64,000 nt of DNA. Origin: Tetracladium setigerum. Its lineage: Eukaryota > Ascomycota > Leotiomycetes > Helotiales. Shown in pieces: positions 11,322 through 23,004 of the stretch (the stretch's first letter is position 1; each line of letters starts with the position of its first letter). The notes under the pieces were generated by a model. The model ran no database searches and was not told the origin of the DNA. It was given only the letters and a program-made list of their open reading frames with translations. A program made the translations under genes and the position numbers. The DNA lies in NCBI GenBank assembly GCA_031472005.1, contig PZJY01000005.1:3162001-3226000 (forward strand), read 5' to 3'.

Positions 11322-12586
11322 CTAGATACCAGCAATCTCCTTCAAAATCTTCGCCACAGATCTAACTCCCTTCAGAGAATTCTCATCCGGCCCTGATCCA
11401 GCAGGCGTCCATACCGCATGTGCGAAATCGATGACTTTGACCGCGTAGATTTTGGGAGATGTGTCTTCCTCCTCTGAATCCTCCTCTTCCTCTGTAGTCG
11501 TCGCAGCTTTCTCTGGTTTGGGCTTGCTTGCCTCTTCCATCGCTGCTCGTAGGGCCTTTCCATCGCCCTCGTAGACGAAGAGGAGGGAAGCGGAATACAT
11601 GCTGCTTTCCTGGGACTCTAGCACCTTTTGGATTTTCTCTACGTCAACGAGGAATGCTTGACTGACGAGCTTGCCTAACTCTTCGTCCACACCCGCGCTC
11701 TCGGAGAAGATGAAATTTCGGAATGCTTCAACGATGTTATCCTTGTTCACTGTCAGACGGCCGTAGTTCTTGTCGTAGACTCTGTAGCCCTCAGAATCAA
11801 TGTTTTCCCCTGTAGCTCCCTCACCTTGCCATACCCTCATCCCGGCAATCCTGAAGCCAAACTCCGCATGTGTAGTCTCTAGACTGACTTTATCGAAGCG
11901 GATTTTCTTCTCTGCAGAGGCATCGTCGGCGTAGAGACGAACTCCTAGTTTAGCGTCGAGGATATTGGGCTTGATGAAGCCGTGAGCAGCGTTCTCGAGA
12001 ACGATGGCTTGGTTCGTAGAGATGCGCTTGCCAACTACATTTGGGAGGAGGAGTTCCGGCTTCGCGACCTTTGCAACTACTGCGTCAACTTGCTCTCCTT
12101 CTTGAGTAGTGCCAGCATGGCTGTGGTGATCGCATACATGCAGTGTTTTGTCCTCTGCGATGGTGCCGTCTTCCGAGACGACGAGATGGGCATGGTGATC
12201 ATGGTGCGCGGGATCGTGATTTGCAGCTTGCTGATGCTGTGCTAGGAGTGCTTCGCCAGCTTCGAGGATGGAGACGTCGCTGGCTTTTTGGTCGAGGGTC
12301 AGCGTGCCGAGGAAGGTGGGCATGTAGTCTGCGAAATCGGGGTGGTCTGCGATGGAGGATTCGTAGAATGCGATCTCCTGGCCGGTGCAGGGCTTTATGA
12401 AGAGCTCGCCGTCAACATCACTGAGCGTTCCTGCACTGCGAGAGGGAATTGTTAGTTCTAGCGCATGCGTGGTGCAGGTAGGGTAGGGGTGAGTGGGGAA
12501 AAGGAAACTCACTGTCCTGCAACGGCATAGTTGTAGTTGATCAGCTCGGAATGGGCTGGAATGGTTTTGGTACTCGCGGTCGCCAT
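11322..12586 (-). CDS. Inositol polyphosphate multikinase (Arg82/IPK family)
   Basis: Exons 12586-12513 and 12435-11322 encode 395 residues. The first exon restores the family N-terminus: the splice joins NYAVAGH to AGTLSDVDGELFIKPC, the glycine-rich substrate/ATP-binding start of IPK kinases. PNILDAKLG at about 181-189 is the PxxxDxKxG signature that binds the inositol phosphate. SASLLFVYEG and KVIDFAHA near the end are the conserved SSLL and DFAH elements. Fungal members phosphorylate Ins(1,4,5)P3 stepwise to InsP5 and support transcription of arginine and phosphate genes in the nucleus. Two insertions separate it from compact homologues: a His-rich segment (about 91-131, with AHHDHHAH and DHHSH) before the signature, and an acidic EEEEDSEEED stretch before the DFAH motif. 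It shares a 1.6 kb divergent promoter with ARB1. Confidence 0.9.
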
Positions 12587-14154
12587 ATTTGCAGGGAGTG
12601 GATGTTTGTTGGAGAGAAGGGGTGACGAGGAGGTTTCTCACGGAGGACTTGCTGGGTCTGGTTGGGATATTGAGGTGGTGGTGGATCGAGGCAGAAGGCT
12701 GATGCGCTTACTGTATGGATGTATCATGTATCAGGTATCAGGTATCCCGGTATCATGAAAATGAGAATGTGAATGTGAATGTAGTTGCTGAAAACGAGAA
12801 AAGAGAGAACACCGGGCTAGCGCAGACCTTTGTATGATTTGACCACGAAGCAGAGGAGGAGGAGGAGGAAGAGAGGGATCTGATAGACGACAACAAACAG
12901 CAAGGCTCAGCCTTCTTTGGGCGTCAATTTTGGAGGGGTCGAGCACCCCTCCATGGCTGGGCCAGCATTCCATCAGCATCTTGGCTGGGATTTTGACGCG
13001 CTTCTGTGTCTTGGGCGACTGACCGACAACACCAAAGGGGAGAGTGCAGGGAGATGGTGCAGGAACAACCGTGCCGAGACACCCAGCTTGGGAGATGACG
13101 GGCGGTGATGAGTGGGTGGGATGTGCGGGATGGAGGGCGGGAGGAAGCTTGAGGGGACATCTATGGACATAGGGGAGAGAGCTGCACTCAGCCACAAGGG
13201 GAAGGGAGAGGGATGGGGAATTGCTGGGAATATCATAAGACGAATGATATGAATCATGTAAATGATATGGAAATGATATGTGCGGGTCTGATATATCTCG
13301 AGGGGCACAACATGAGGGATGAAGGGAACATGCAGCTATGCGTTGCGTGGCTGGAAGGGAAGAGACGCACGCATACACAGACGCAGGGCAGAATGCGAGG
13401 CAGACAGAAAGAGACAGAGGGAAGACAAACAAACTCACATCGAGATTATTGCCAATGGGAAGGTCAAATTGTCCTAGAACAAGTATTGTTCAGTCGAAAG
13501 TATCACATCACCAGCATTCTTTTTACGGAGGATATTCAATGTCGTGAGGTTGGAGGTAAGACTTATAGCTGGCAGGTAGGGTTCAATGCTTGCTTGCTGC
13601 TTGACATGAATTGTCGGGAGAGGGCTTTCTGTTTTCACAAGTGAAAACCGAGACGACGAGAAAGCAAGCAAAGTCACCTGAAGAAACAAATATACTTGAA
13701 CAACAAGTGTCTCTGGAGTCAACGGCATGCTCAAGAAGTAAGTGGGTCAGTCATTGAAACATCTCCAAAGTGAAATGAAGTCGGAGAAGTCACTGGCTTC
13801 AACTTCGACCACTCTCCCCATCAACTTCGGCAACAACAATAATAATAATAATAACAACAACAACAACAACAACAACCTTCACCACGAGAAACTCATCAAG
13901 GTAGTCTGACCATCCTCGATCTCAAACCGTCTTTACCATCCGACGTATCGTACTCATAGCCAAACAGCTCGTACTTCGTCTGTCAAAGACTGACCTCCAG
14001 GTAATCCTCGACATCATCCATCCCTCTCTGCTGACGCCCCCTACACACACCCACTTCCCAATCCAGTCTCTCACCGGGACTGTTCACACTTCTCTTGAAC
14101 TACCCTGCTTGCTGTGATTATTCAGGACCCGCAGACTGACATCTATCTACAGAC
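12587..14154. other. Divergent promoter IPMK / ARB1
   Basis: This is a 1.57 kb gap. Short overlapping frames on both strands (largest 12731-13438, minus) are low-complexity and not credible. The part next to ARB1 is CT-rich and may be a long 5' leader, possibly with a leader intron I cannot place. A trinucleotide tract lies at 13831-13876. Confidence 0.5.
13831..13876. repeat. AAC/AAT trinucleotide microsatellite
   Basis: The tract runs CAACAACAAT, then (AAT)n, then (AAC)n for about 46 bases, 280 bases upstream of the ARB1 start. It may lie in the transcribed leader. Confidence 0.9.
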
Positions 14155-16048
14155 ATGGATCAACTCAAGGAGCACAGTCTCTCCCGAGCCGTTAGCTCCC
14201 TTGACCTTAATGCCGCTCTCGCTGCTACCCAACAGACTCTCCGAGATGGTAGCTACTCCGTCGCCGAGCTCTTGAAATTGAGACGCAATGCGGCAGAAGC
14301 CAAGGAGGCCGACACCAGGGCTGCTGAGGGCATCCTCACGCCGCCTGACATGTTGACTTCGAATCCCCCTCCTCCTCCCACTACCCCAGAAGACACCCAT
14401 GGCATTGATGCCGTTGTTGCCAGCGATGCAGCTGGTGAGATTGCAAACGAGCTGGCAGAAGATGGGCTGAACGAGGCCGGCGTCCAAGTAGTTCCTGCTG
14501 GCTCTGAGGCACCAAAGAAGAAGAAAAAGAAGAAGAGCAGTGGAGCTAACAAGAAGGCAAAGCCCACTGGATTCGAGGGTGACTTCTCAGTCTCGTAGAG
14601 AATTGGAGTTTCTGCTAACGCTTCCCAGAATTCTATGCTGACCCACCACTTACCCCTGCAGAGTTCCAGGAGGAGAGTGAGATGTATTCCAGGTATGAAT
14701 CAAATACAATTAAGCCCGCATGGCCAAGCTCTAACCAAACTAAGTGCAATCGCATTCCATGAACGTATTCAAACCTGCATCCAAAGATATCGTGCTCGTC
14801 GCAACCTCGATTCCGTCAGAAACAACATCCTCACTAAGTACTTGATGCTCGGTGGTGTTGAGGCTGCAACTTCCAAGGCTTTCACTGGCGGCGGACTTGA
14901 CAAGGAAACCATCGATGAGCACACCACTGATGAAATCCGTGCCATCAAAGCTACCGATTATATCAGTACTGGCTCTAACAGCAAGAAATACTATGATCCC
15001 CTCGCTGATGAGGGTGGCTGGGTTGTTGATTTCACCGGCGTCGCCAAAGGTTTCTTCAGTTACCGAGTCCCTACAATGTTCTCTGTGGACAAGGAGGATG
15101 AAATCAAACTCTGCTGCTCTGTTGTCCGCAACTTCCTCAACTACGTCCTTGCTCACGGCGTTTGTCCTGAGTATACTCTCGATGTCATGGGCGCTCGCGA
15201 AGTCTGCAACATGGCTGAGACTGAACTCTTCACTGTTCAGAAGCTTGGCTACCTGCTTCCGGGAGACTTCAATGTGGCAGCATCTACTCTCTACGGTGGA
15301 CATTACGAGAACTTTCATTTCAGCGCTCAGGCCTGGGATGATCGTGATCACACCAACGAATCCGATACACTTGCATCTCTGGGTGGCATGACCGTCCCTG
15401 ATGCTGAGCGTGTCTTCAAGACTGTCATTGCATTTGAGGGCAATAACATCATGTTTGAGAAGGTCATGGCTGAGAATGTCAAGATTGTCCGAACCGAAAC
15501 CAGATACTTCGAGGTAGTTCGCGTTCATCGTGCCACCGAAGCCTCTGTCAATCAATATGCAGCCGTGAAGAATGTCGCCGGTGAAGCTGGTTGCATCAAG
15601 GCATTGGGCCTCATGGTCGTCAAGGCTTGGGAGGGTCCAGGCTTCCAGGAGGAAGATCTCGAAGAAGGTGAGGCTCAAGTCACAATTGATCAATCCGAGG
15701 AGAAATTCTGGATTGAGGACAGCACCTTGGAGCTCGTCTTCCCTGGACTGAAGATGGAAGTCGTGGTTAATGAGTTGAACATCGGCATCAAGTTCATCGA
15801 CTCGATTGAGGGAATTTACTGCTCATTCTTTACTTACCTGCCAAATGAGAAGATCGGTCTCTGGAAGGAGCCGGGTAAGTCTTTTGCACATCTTTTTTTT
15901 TTATTAGGAGGGCTAGCTAACATTTCAAGTTCCCAACACTCGCCCTGCTCCAACTGAGGACAACCCTGAGGTTGAGGAGGATGCAATGTACGGAGACATG
16001 GAGGGTGACATCAAGGATGAGGAGAAGCTTGAGCTGGGAAAGAAGTGA
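14155..16048 (+). CDS. ARB1: Argonaute siRNA chaperone subunit Arb1-like
   Basis: Four exons (14155-14578, 14629-14692, 14745-15874, 15930-16048) give 578 residues. The splices rebuild the block PTGFEEFYADPPLTPAEF, then AIAFHERIQTCIQRYRARR and KYLMLGGVEA, which I recognise as the Arb1 domain core. Upstream lies a variable region with a lysine run (PKKKKKKKSS), a possible nuclear signal. The C-terminus is acidic and lysine-rich. In fission yeast Arb1 with Arb2 and Ago1 forms the ARC complex, which holds duplex siRNA before strand loading and is needed for heterochromatin. The role here is inferred from family. All three introns are about 50 bases with GT-AG ends. Exon 2 is only 64 bases, so exon prediction without splicing splits the gene in two. 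CLP1 follows 582 bases downstream on the same strand. Confidence 0.85.
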
Positions 16049-16630
16049 TATGGTTTTCTTGGCGTTACAGTTACGGACTTTTGCTCTTCCATCTAGGCCT
16101 TCTTTTTGTTGCGGCGATACCCAAAAGCGCTTTCCGAGACGGGGAACCAAAATGGCGTTATGGGAAATGGATTGGTAATGGATTGCTACATTCAAGAATC
16201 AGAAAAATGGGATTATGGGAATTACATCGGACGACTTTGATATGGCCTTGATTTAATAATTTCCAGGTGAACGTGATTTGAAAATCTATCCATCGTAGTT
16301 GATCACGGGCGTGTAAATGGCCAAGGGAGGTATGTCTCAAAAGCGACACTAGGAAGAAACGAACAAAGAGGAAGAAACATATAATCAAATCCTAATATTA
16401 GGCCTTTATTTCATAAGAATGTGTTCACTTCCTTTGATCCTCAAGCCCATATCATTCACAAAAGTGAACCCAATCCGGCACTGTAAACAAACTTCCTAAC
16501 CCAGCGATTCTGCAGCTCCACACCGGTCGTGAACCCTGCCTGACGCAAGTCGCATCTCCAAAAATGCAGACGCTCAAATCCCCCCTCCCGACCCCCTTTG
16601 AAACCTCCACCAAAAGACCACAACTCAAAG
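16049..16630. other. Spacer between ARB1 and CLP1
   Basis: ARB1 3' flank and CLP1 promoter. No gene or RNA feature recognised. Confidence 0.6.
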
Positions 16631-18355
16631 ATGTCAATCCCCGGTCTAGGTCAAGCTGTACGCAAGGTATTTCTGTCCTATCGAATGACCAAAAATCAAT
16701 TCTAACTCATTACTAGACGTCTATCTCGCTTCCAACGCTCGCATCATCCGTCTCCACGCATGATCTTCCCCCAAACTCAGAATGGAGATTCGAAGTTGCC
16801 AGCGGACAAAGCATTGAAGTTCGGGTATGTCCACCTTTACCTACACTTTCCTGGTTCTTCTTCTTTCTCCTGGAATTTGATTTGCTAATGATGACTGGAA
16901 AAAGGTCCTTTCAGGAACCGCAGAACTCTTCGGCACCGAGCTCGCCCTAAACCACACCTACACCTTCCGCTTCACCAAAGCAGCAATCTACACCTACCAC
17001 GGCACGCAGCTCGAAGTAACCGGTCAATGCTCCGAATACCTCGCCGAAGAAACACCCATGGTATCCTACCTCAATACACACTTCGCGCTTGAAAAACTCC
17101 GCGACGAAGCTGCCGAGAAGCGATTGCCTGGTCCAAGAGTTCTGATTATAGGACCCAATAACTCGGGCAAGACCAGTTTGGTGAAATTATTGACAGCGTA
17201 TGCGATGAGGCTGGGTCGTCAACCGGTCGTTATCAATACCGATACGAGGGAGGGCTTGCTTTCTATACCGGGTAGTATGACTGCGACACCGTTTGCAAGT
17301 ATCATTGATGTGGAACATGGCTGGGGCAGTTCTCCAACGAGTACGTCGATGCCAGTGCCGGTTAAAACACCATTGTGCTATTTCTATGGAGTGGAAAGTC
17401 CGGAGCATAATACAAGGTTGTATAAGCCTCTTATTACCCGGTTGGCTCTGTCGGCGAGGGGACGAATGGGTGATGATGCGAGAGCCGGGGAAGCTGGATT
17501 GATCATTGATACGGCGGGGGCTATTAGCAATGGAAAGAATGGGTATGATTTGGTTGCGCATTTGATTTCGGAGTTTTCTGGTTTGTCTCATTTCCTTTCA
17601 TCCCTAGGTACCTTACACTACAGGATGACTAACTATTTTGCAAGTTAATGTAATCCTAATCATGGGCTCTGAGCGCATCTACAGCGATCTCAGCAAACGA
17701 TTCGCCGCTGGGACGCCTCATCTGCGCGAGCCGATCGACATTGTCAAACTGGATAAATCCGGTGGATGCGTGGATCGAGACGAGCAATTCCTACAGCAAT
17801 CAAGGGAGGTGGCAATCAAGGAGTATTTCTTTGGTGATGGAAACACGACGCTGAGTCCTCATATGCAAATGGTTTCATTTGATGATGTGACAGTTTTCAA
17901 GATACTGGATGGTATGTATTGTATATCTTCTTTCTTCTATGTCTCTTTCCCTAGAATTGAGGACTTGATATTAATCCATAAAATTAGAGTCACCACCATC
18001 AGAATTTCTCTACGAATCCTTATCACCCACTCCTGAAATGGTAAGATTACATTCCCGCTTCCCCTCCCCCTTCGCCCTTCCCCCTCCCCACATAAGCCCC
18101 AAAAATACTCACAAACCCCCTTAAAAACAGGCACACGCAATCCTCTCAATTCACCACGCCTCAGGCTCCGACACACAAGAAACGATTCGCGATTCAAGCG
18201 TCATTGGATTCGCCTATGTCGCTGAAGTTGATGAGAAGAAGCAGCGAATGCGCATCTTGACACCGGTTACGGGTAGGATTGGATCTGGTGGTGGAGGTAG
18301 TGTGTTGGTTTGGGGGAATTGGCCGGGGACTTTTGTCAGTTTAATGAATAATTAG
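16631..18355 (+). CDS. CLP1: Clp1 mRNA cleavage and polyadenylation factor subunit
   Basis: Six exons (16631-16666, 16717-16824, 16905-17580, 17645-17911, 17988-18040, 18131-18355) encode 454 residues, normal for fungal Clp1. The start MSIPGLGQ is the family start. The N-terminal beta domain includes WRFEVASGQSIEVRVLSGTA, followed by the P-loop GPNNSGKTSLVK near residue 130 and the catalytic-like INTDTREG and IIDTAG blocks. The C-terminal domain ends with SVLVWGNWPGTFVSLMNN. Clp1 sits in cleavage factor IA with Pcf11, where it binds ATP; the human relative is an RNA 5'-kinase, while yeast Clp1 lacks clear kinase activity. I did not determine which applies here. Frame is kept through all five introns, including donors GTTTGT and GTATTT. 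Confidence 0.93.
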
Positions 18356-18891
18356 GCAAGAGAGAGAGATGGTGGGAGTGGAGGGGGAGAGAGAGAAATG
18401 GGAGGGGAGGGAATGGGGAGGGAATTAGGATGAGGGGGTGTTTGAGGAGAGGGAAGTAAGATGACAGAGAGAGAACTTTGAAGATAAGATGAACCTGGAG
18501 TTGAAGGAACAAACAAAATTTGGGGCTATGGGAAATGGACTTTTATGGAGTTGAAGTGATTGTTGTTTAGTGGCGGGCGTTTATGGGAAAGATGGATGAT
18601 GGATGGGAGAAGATTTTTATGCATATTCGGTGCGTTAAAGTATGACGGGCCTTTTTGGAGAAGATGGGATGAGATGAGATAAGAATTCATCATTAGGTAG
18701 ATGATTAAACAAATCAAAAACTAAGGTACCTAGCTATAAGTCTTCCTATAAGTCTTCAATCAAATGTGTGCGTGTATCATTATAGTTCGTGAATGATTTA
18801 ATGAACGAGAGAGTGAGCGCTGCTGAGCAAAGAGTTGCTTGGCAATCGGGGCTCAAAGCGGAATTATTTTCTTAAGAATCTTTTTCACATG

Positions 18892-19036
18892 GTTGCTGCT
18901 GTATATTCACTGTTCACATGTCTTTCTTTTTGGTTAAAGTGCCGGCCTAAAGAGAGGGGGAGAGATAGATAAAGTGAGCGAGGCATAGTCATTTTCAATT
19001 TTCTTTCTTTTTACTTCCATAGAGAGATAGATACCT
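18892..19036. repeat. Diverged direct repeat, copy A
   Basis: This copy and the one at 19143-19287 share an ordered set of blocks: GTTGCTGC, TATTCACTGTT.ACAT, a T-rich run, a purine-rich run, then CATTTTAATTTCTTT-like sequence and AGAGAGAT. The spacing between copies is 251 bases. Similarity was judged by eye. Confidence 0.6.
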
Positions 19037-19142
19037 TGGGTAGCTCTGAATTCTCGTCCCTCTTGCTAGGTAATTACCTACTTACCTACATATGTAAAGA
19101 TATCTTCTCTCTGTGTCTACCTCCCTACGCCTCTCCGGTGTA

Positions 19143-19287
19143 GTTGCTGCGGCACCTCTACTATTCACTGTTTACATATCTTTTTTGTTGAAGTTCTAGC
19201 CTAGAGAAGGGAGGAAGGCGGGGGGAGGAGAGAGACATTCATTTTAATTTCTTTTTTTTACTCCCATCCAGAGAGATGTAGGTATCT
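19143..19287. repeat. Diverged direct repeat, copy B
   Basis: Second copy of the 18892-19036 segment, with block order kept and many substitutions. No coding potential or terminal inverted repeats were seen. Confidence 0.6.
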
Positions 19288-19528
19288 ACTAATGTATGCA
19301 TGCCACTATGTATTCTCCAACTTCTCTCTTTCCAAAAAAATCCTCTGTCCCCTCCCTCCTCTTCAACCCTCAGTATCCACCATCTCCTATCCACCCCCTC
19401 TGTGTCCTCTCCTTTCTCTCCACTATCTTCTCCACCCGCCTTCATTCTCATAACATAAGTGATAAAAACCCAAATAACTCGCACCATCTCCAACGAAGAT
19501 CAAATCATTCATTTCATCTATGTACAAA

Positions 19529-19622
19529 GCGTTTGTGGTTTAGTGGTAAAATCCATCGTTGCCATCTTAAGTCATTAAGATCAACACTCGATGGGCCCCG
19601 GGTTCGATTCCCGGCGAACGCA
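19529..19622 (+). tRNA. tRNA-Gly(GCC) with 23-base intron
   Basis: The acceptor stem GCGTTTG pairs with CGAACGC, with discriminator A at 19622. The anticodon stem CATCG/CGATG closes loop TTGCCA plus T, so the anticodon is GCC. A 23-base intron (19565-19587) lies after position 37, the canonical tRNA intron site. The B box GGTTCGATTCC is intact. Without removing the intron the stem cannot close. Confidence 0.93.
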
Positions 19623-19655
19623 ATAATCAATTCAGTTGAGGAGCGTCTCTCCTTG

Positions 19656-19676
19656 TTTTCCCTTTATTTATTTTTT
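19656..19676 (+). terminator. Pol III terminator region of tRNA-Gly
   Basis: A TTTT run at 19656-19659 and a T6 run at 19671-19676 lie 33-54 bases past the tRNA. Confidence 0.55.
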
Positions 19677-20685
19677 ATATTTTTTTCTCCAGCTCATTTG
19701 AGTTGCACTGTTCTTACTGGCATTCCAACAGAGCTAAGTACGAGGTTTTTTTTTGGGATCTTTGAGGTCATTTTTTTCTTTCTTTCTTTTTTTTTTTACA
19801 AGTATAATTAATATATACAAATATCACACCTCGACACTTTATCAAATTGCTCAAAGTCTAATCGTGAAATAATTTGCTCTGGCTTTTCCCTTGCTAATAA
19901 CCAAAAAGAATCCTGGCCTCTTTGTTTCCAAATATTGAGCTTAGTCTCAGACAAAAAGGTGTGAAATGAATACGAAGTAGATGGGCTGCCAAGTTTCGCT
20001 CAGTAACACTTTTTCAGTCTGTGCTATACAAGCTTTGACTTGTTGTAGAGCCAAGCCAGGTTACGACAAAGGACTGGAACCTTACATGAAACAAGAGATG
20101 ATGCCTCCCCACCTTGTCAATAATCCTTCAAATGGATTAAAGGGCTGAGGAAGGACTGTCCTTTGTTTAGCATTAAGGACAGTAAACCATAAACAAGATG
20201 AGAAGGGGCGGCGATTGCTCTTTCCATTTGAGAGCAAGTATTGGCGATTGAGACATTGATACATATTACATAGACAACCTTTTCATTCGAAAGCTATAAT
20301 ATCCCATCAATCTGTCTTAGTCACAATAGGGATCTTGGGGCCGAGAGCCACATTAACCAAACTACAAATTAATTTGTTCACCGCGACTGTTCAAGACTGT
20401 TCCAAGTTCAGAATGCGGGGAAATTCTCCGAGGAACCTTCCAAACGGGGTGATAATACGAAGCATCCCAACAAAGTGCGTTGCAGTAGCCGGAATAATAT
20501 ATATTTGTTCACTGTGATTGGAAGGTTATTTGACATCCCAGAAGGGTGAGACGCCGTAATATGGAATAATTTCACCTGACTCGGTTATTATATTATTATT
20601 TCAAGCATAAAATCCCCAGTCTCTCGCTGTTAAGAATATCCTCTACACACCAAACATTCGCAACCATTCTCAATCGTCCACAGCC
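19677..20685. other. Intergenic, AT-rich; hairpin near 20155
   Basis: A poly-T/TTTC tract lies at about 19747-19798. ACTGTCCTT (20155-20163) and AAGGACAGT (20175-20183) form a perfect 9-base inverted repeat around an 11-base loop. A TATA-like CATAAAA sits at 20606-20612, about 75 bases before the next start codon. No gene seen. Confidence 0.5.
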
Positions 20686-21692
20686 ATGAAGGGATCACTT
20701 GCAGCAATTGGCACTCTCCTGGCACTTGTCAGTCAAAGTTTTGCTAACCTTGACATTATCACCCTCAATACAAGGGGAAGCACATGGATTCAGGAAGCCT
20801 CTGCTACACTGGTTCTTGGAAATGTCCCAAACCCAATCACAGGAGATATTGCCTTGTGGAGTGCAATTATGATGGATAAGAAGGACTTTCTCCAAGGAGT
20901 TACCCAGAATTCTCCAAGCAGGTATAATATGCCCCAAGAAACTTAATGGTGTCTCCAAAAAAAGGTAGAGATATATATAACTGACACTTTCTGGCAGCGG
21001 CTATTGTCCCAGACTCGGTCGTGCTTGGTGCAATTTCGCATACTCCCTTATAGGTAATTTTTACGCACATTGTCTTTTCTTAAGCTCTTCGTCGGGCGGA
21101 AACTGACCTCTATTTTTATCAGGTTCTACAACTCCGAAGGTTGGTGCAGCAGTTACGGCGGGTCCAGGATCCCGTATCAAGACGACCTGTATGAAGCCCT
21201 CGATCTTTGATCTATAGTTAATTTGAATCTAAAACGTTTCGCAGATAAATTTAACTCGGGTACGAATTTGTGGGATCAGAACCTTTATGTTAATGACAAG
21301 CTGGTCTCCTCCGTTTCGTCAAGTAAGTTCACAGAAGTTTGATAGTGGCTGCTTTCCAGTTGCCAGGACTCTAATGTAATCTTCACAGGCAATGGACACA
21401 AGGGAAAGATCTTCTATGTCTCAATCGAGTGCGCGTCCGGCTCTTGCAGTGTTGCTCCAGCTCACAGTAAGTTCTTGCGGTTTATTGCGTCCATAATAAG
21501 ATATAACGAGTGGAAACTAATACATATGTAGAATGGGAGAAAATTTCCATTAAGCTGAATCAGGCAGACAACAGCTTCGTCCATAATGGTAACTGGGAGT
21601 ATGGTGCAAGTGGTGGGAAAATGTCAACTTCAGACAATGGAAGAACTTGGAGTTTTACTACCCTAAGTATACCAGATACGCAGGCTGCATAG
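20686..21692 (+). CDS. Secreted protein of unknown function, six exons
   Basis: Exons 20686-20921, 20998-21053, 21123-21188, 21245-21322, 21389-21466 and 21532-21692 encode 224 residues; all five GT-AG introns keep frame. The first 20 residues form a clear signal peptide (MKGSLAAIGTLLALVSQSFA). The mature protein is rich in Trp, Tyr, Ser and Gly, with alternating polar/hydrophobic stretches such as LWDQNLYVNDKLVSSVSS that suggest beta strands. Cysteines at YCPRLGRAWCNF and IECASGSC could form two disulphides. No catalytic motif or family was recognised with confidence. Five introns in under 700 coding bases argues for a real, conserved gene rather than a chance ORF. It is probably extracellular. 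A carbohydrate-binding or lectin-like fold is possible but not shown. Confidence 0.8.
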
Positions 21693-23004
21693 TTGGATGG
21701 CACATATAAGAAATAATTTATTTGATCTCATTTATCTGCCTTCCGGACGGATGGTTGGATAAGTCTGTGAAGTTGATGAAAGAATTAATTCTGACTTGTA
21801 TTTGCTAGATCCATTACTTTGTAGATAGTAAATTACCCTAGACAGAAAATGAACAACCTTATGCAATAGGAAAATCCGAAATATTTCTTGTATGTTGTGA
21901 TTGGAAGAACAGCCCGAGCTGTGCTCTCCGGGTCGTTAGCCTTTCGCCTGACTGTCCTATGAAATACAATCCTCCCAGCTTCGTTGAAAGATAGGTATTG
22001 GGTTCGTATTTTTAAATCCCTACTTTAAACCTAGACAGAAGCGAATTCTGGAGAAAGGATGGTATAGAAGGAGTTAATATTCACGCGGGAGGAAAGTCTC
22101 TGCATGTATTTAGTGCAGAAAAGTATCACAAATACGGATGCTATATACATTGCGGATTCGAACTGGCAAACGAGATATGCCGATCCGGTACCATCAAATT
22201 CATCCCCCGCATCGAGGGAATGGAGGTTAATTCGCGTTCTCTCTTCGTAAGGAATGGCATATGGGGTTTTTTTAAGCGAGTTTATGCAGTACTGGAACTG
22301 GAACTGGAACGGGCCTGGACCTTGAATACCCACTTCTTCTTACTACTATTGTTATTGAAAGCTCTCTCTCTATACTATTTTACCTATTATCTAGGTAACT
22401 ATGTGTATATGTCTTCACTCCAAAGAGGTAAGGTATACTTTCTTCCCAAAATATCGTTCACTTACCAACACATTCTCCTGATCAACAAACTTCCCTTCCT
22501 TCCTTTGCCAGCCTTCTACCTAAACGAAACCGGGTGACTATTACTACCACGGCGAACTACTTTATCTCGTCCTAGCTTGAATCGAAGGGTTGAATAGTTG
22601 AAGAAAACGAGGAATTGAAGAGCCCTAGTCGACGCATAACCCCCAATCATCTCGCGCTTTGGGAGTTGATAGTAAAGCGCGAGGGAGTCTACTACTGGGA
22701 ATGTAGAGTGTTCATGTAATTGGTATGAGAATAAGATACAATCACCTTTGCATCCGAAGAACCCTAATGGCATTTATGAAACATTATGTCCAATCACAAA
22801 TACATAGGGACCGAGGCAATGCCAATCAATGAAACAGGCTGATGGTTCTAAGTGTATTTCCCATTTTTCTAATTATCTAGGACTTTGCCGAACATGTGTA
22901 CGGCAACTCTGATATGTCATGTACTCCTTCCAATGCAAATAAACCCATAATAGCCCCACCCCTTAATTGTCAAGTTCTGACAAAAGATGCTGTCCAGACA
23001 GAGT
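21693..23004. other. Intergenic stretch before GH17 gene
   Basis: No credible gene. A short GGAACT hexamer repeat lies at about 22292-22312. Small frames near 22031-22773 overlap on both strands and have no family features. Confidence 0.55.

Larger units (their letters stand above)
18356..19528. other. CLP1 3' flank to tRNA-Gly, with purine-rich and duplicated sequence
   Basis: Purine-rich GGAG/GAGAGA sequence at about 18355-18470 follows CLP1. Further on are two diverged direct copies of a segment (see the repeat entries). No credible gene. Confidence 0.6.

Noticed and set aside
12731..13438. Minus-strand 235-codon frame upstream of IPMK
   Set aside because: Low-complexity Ser/Pro/Cys composition, no family similarity and overlapping alternative frames on both strands; best read as promoter/leader sequence.
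14740..15693. Long antisense frame to ARB1
   Set aside because: Shadow of the Arb1 coding sequence; the ARB1 frame has clear family blocks.
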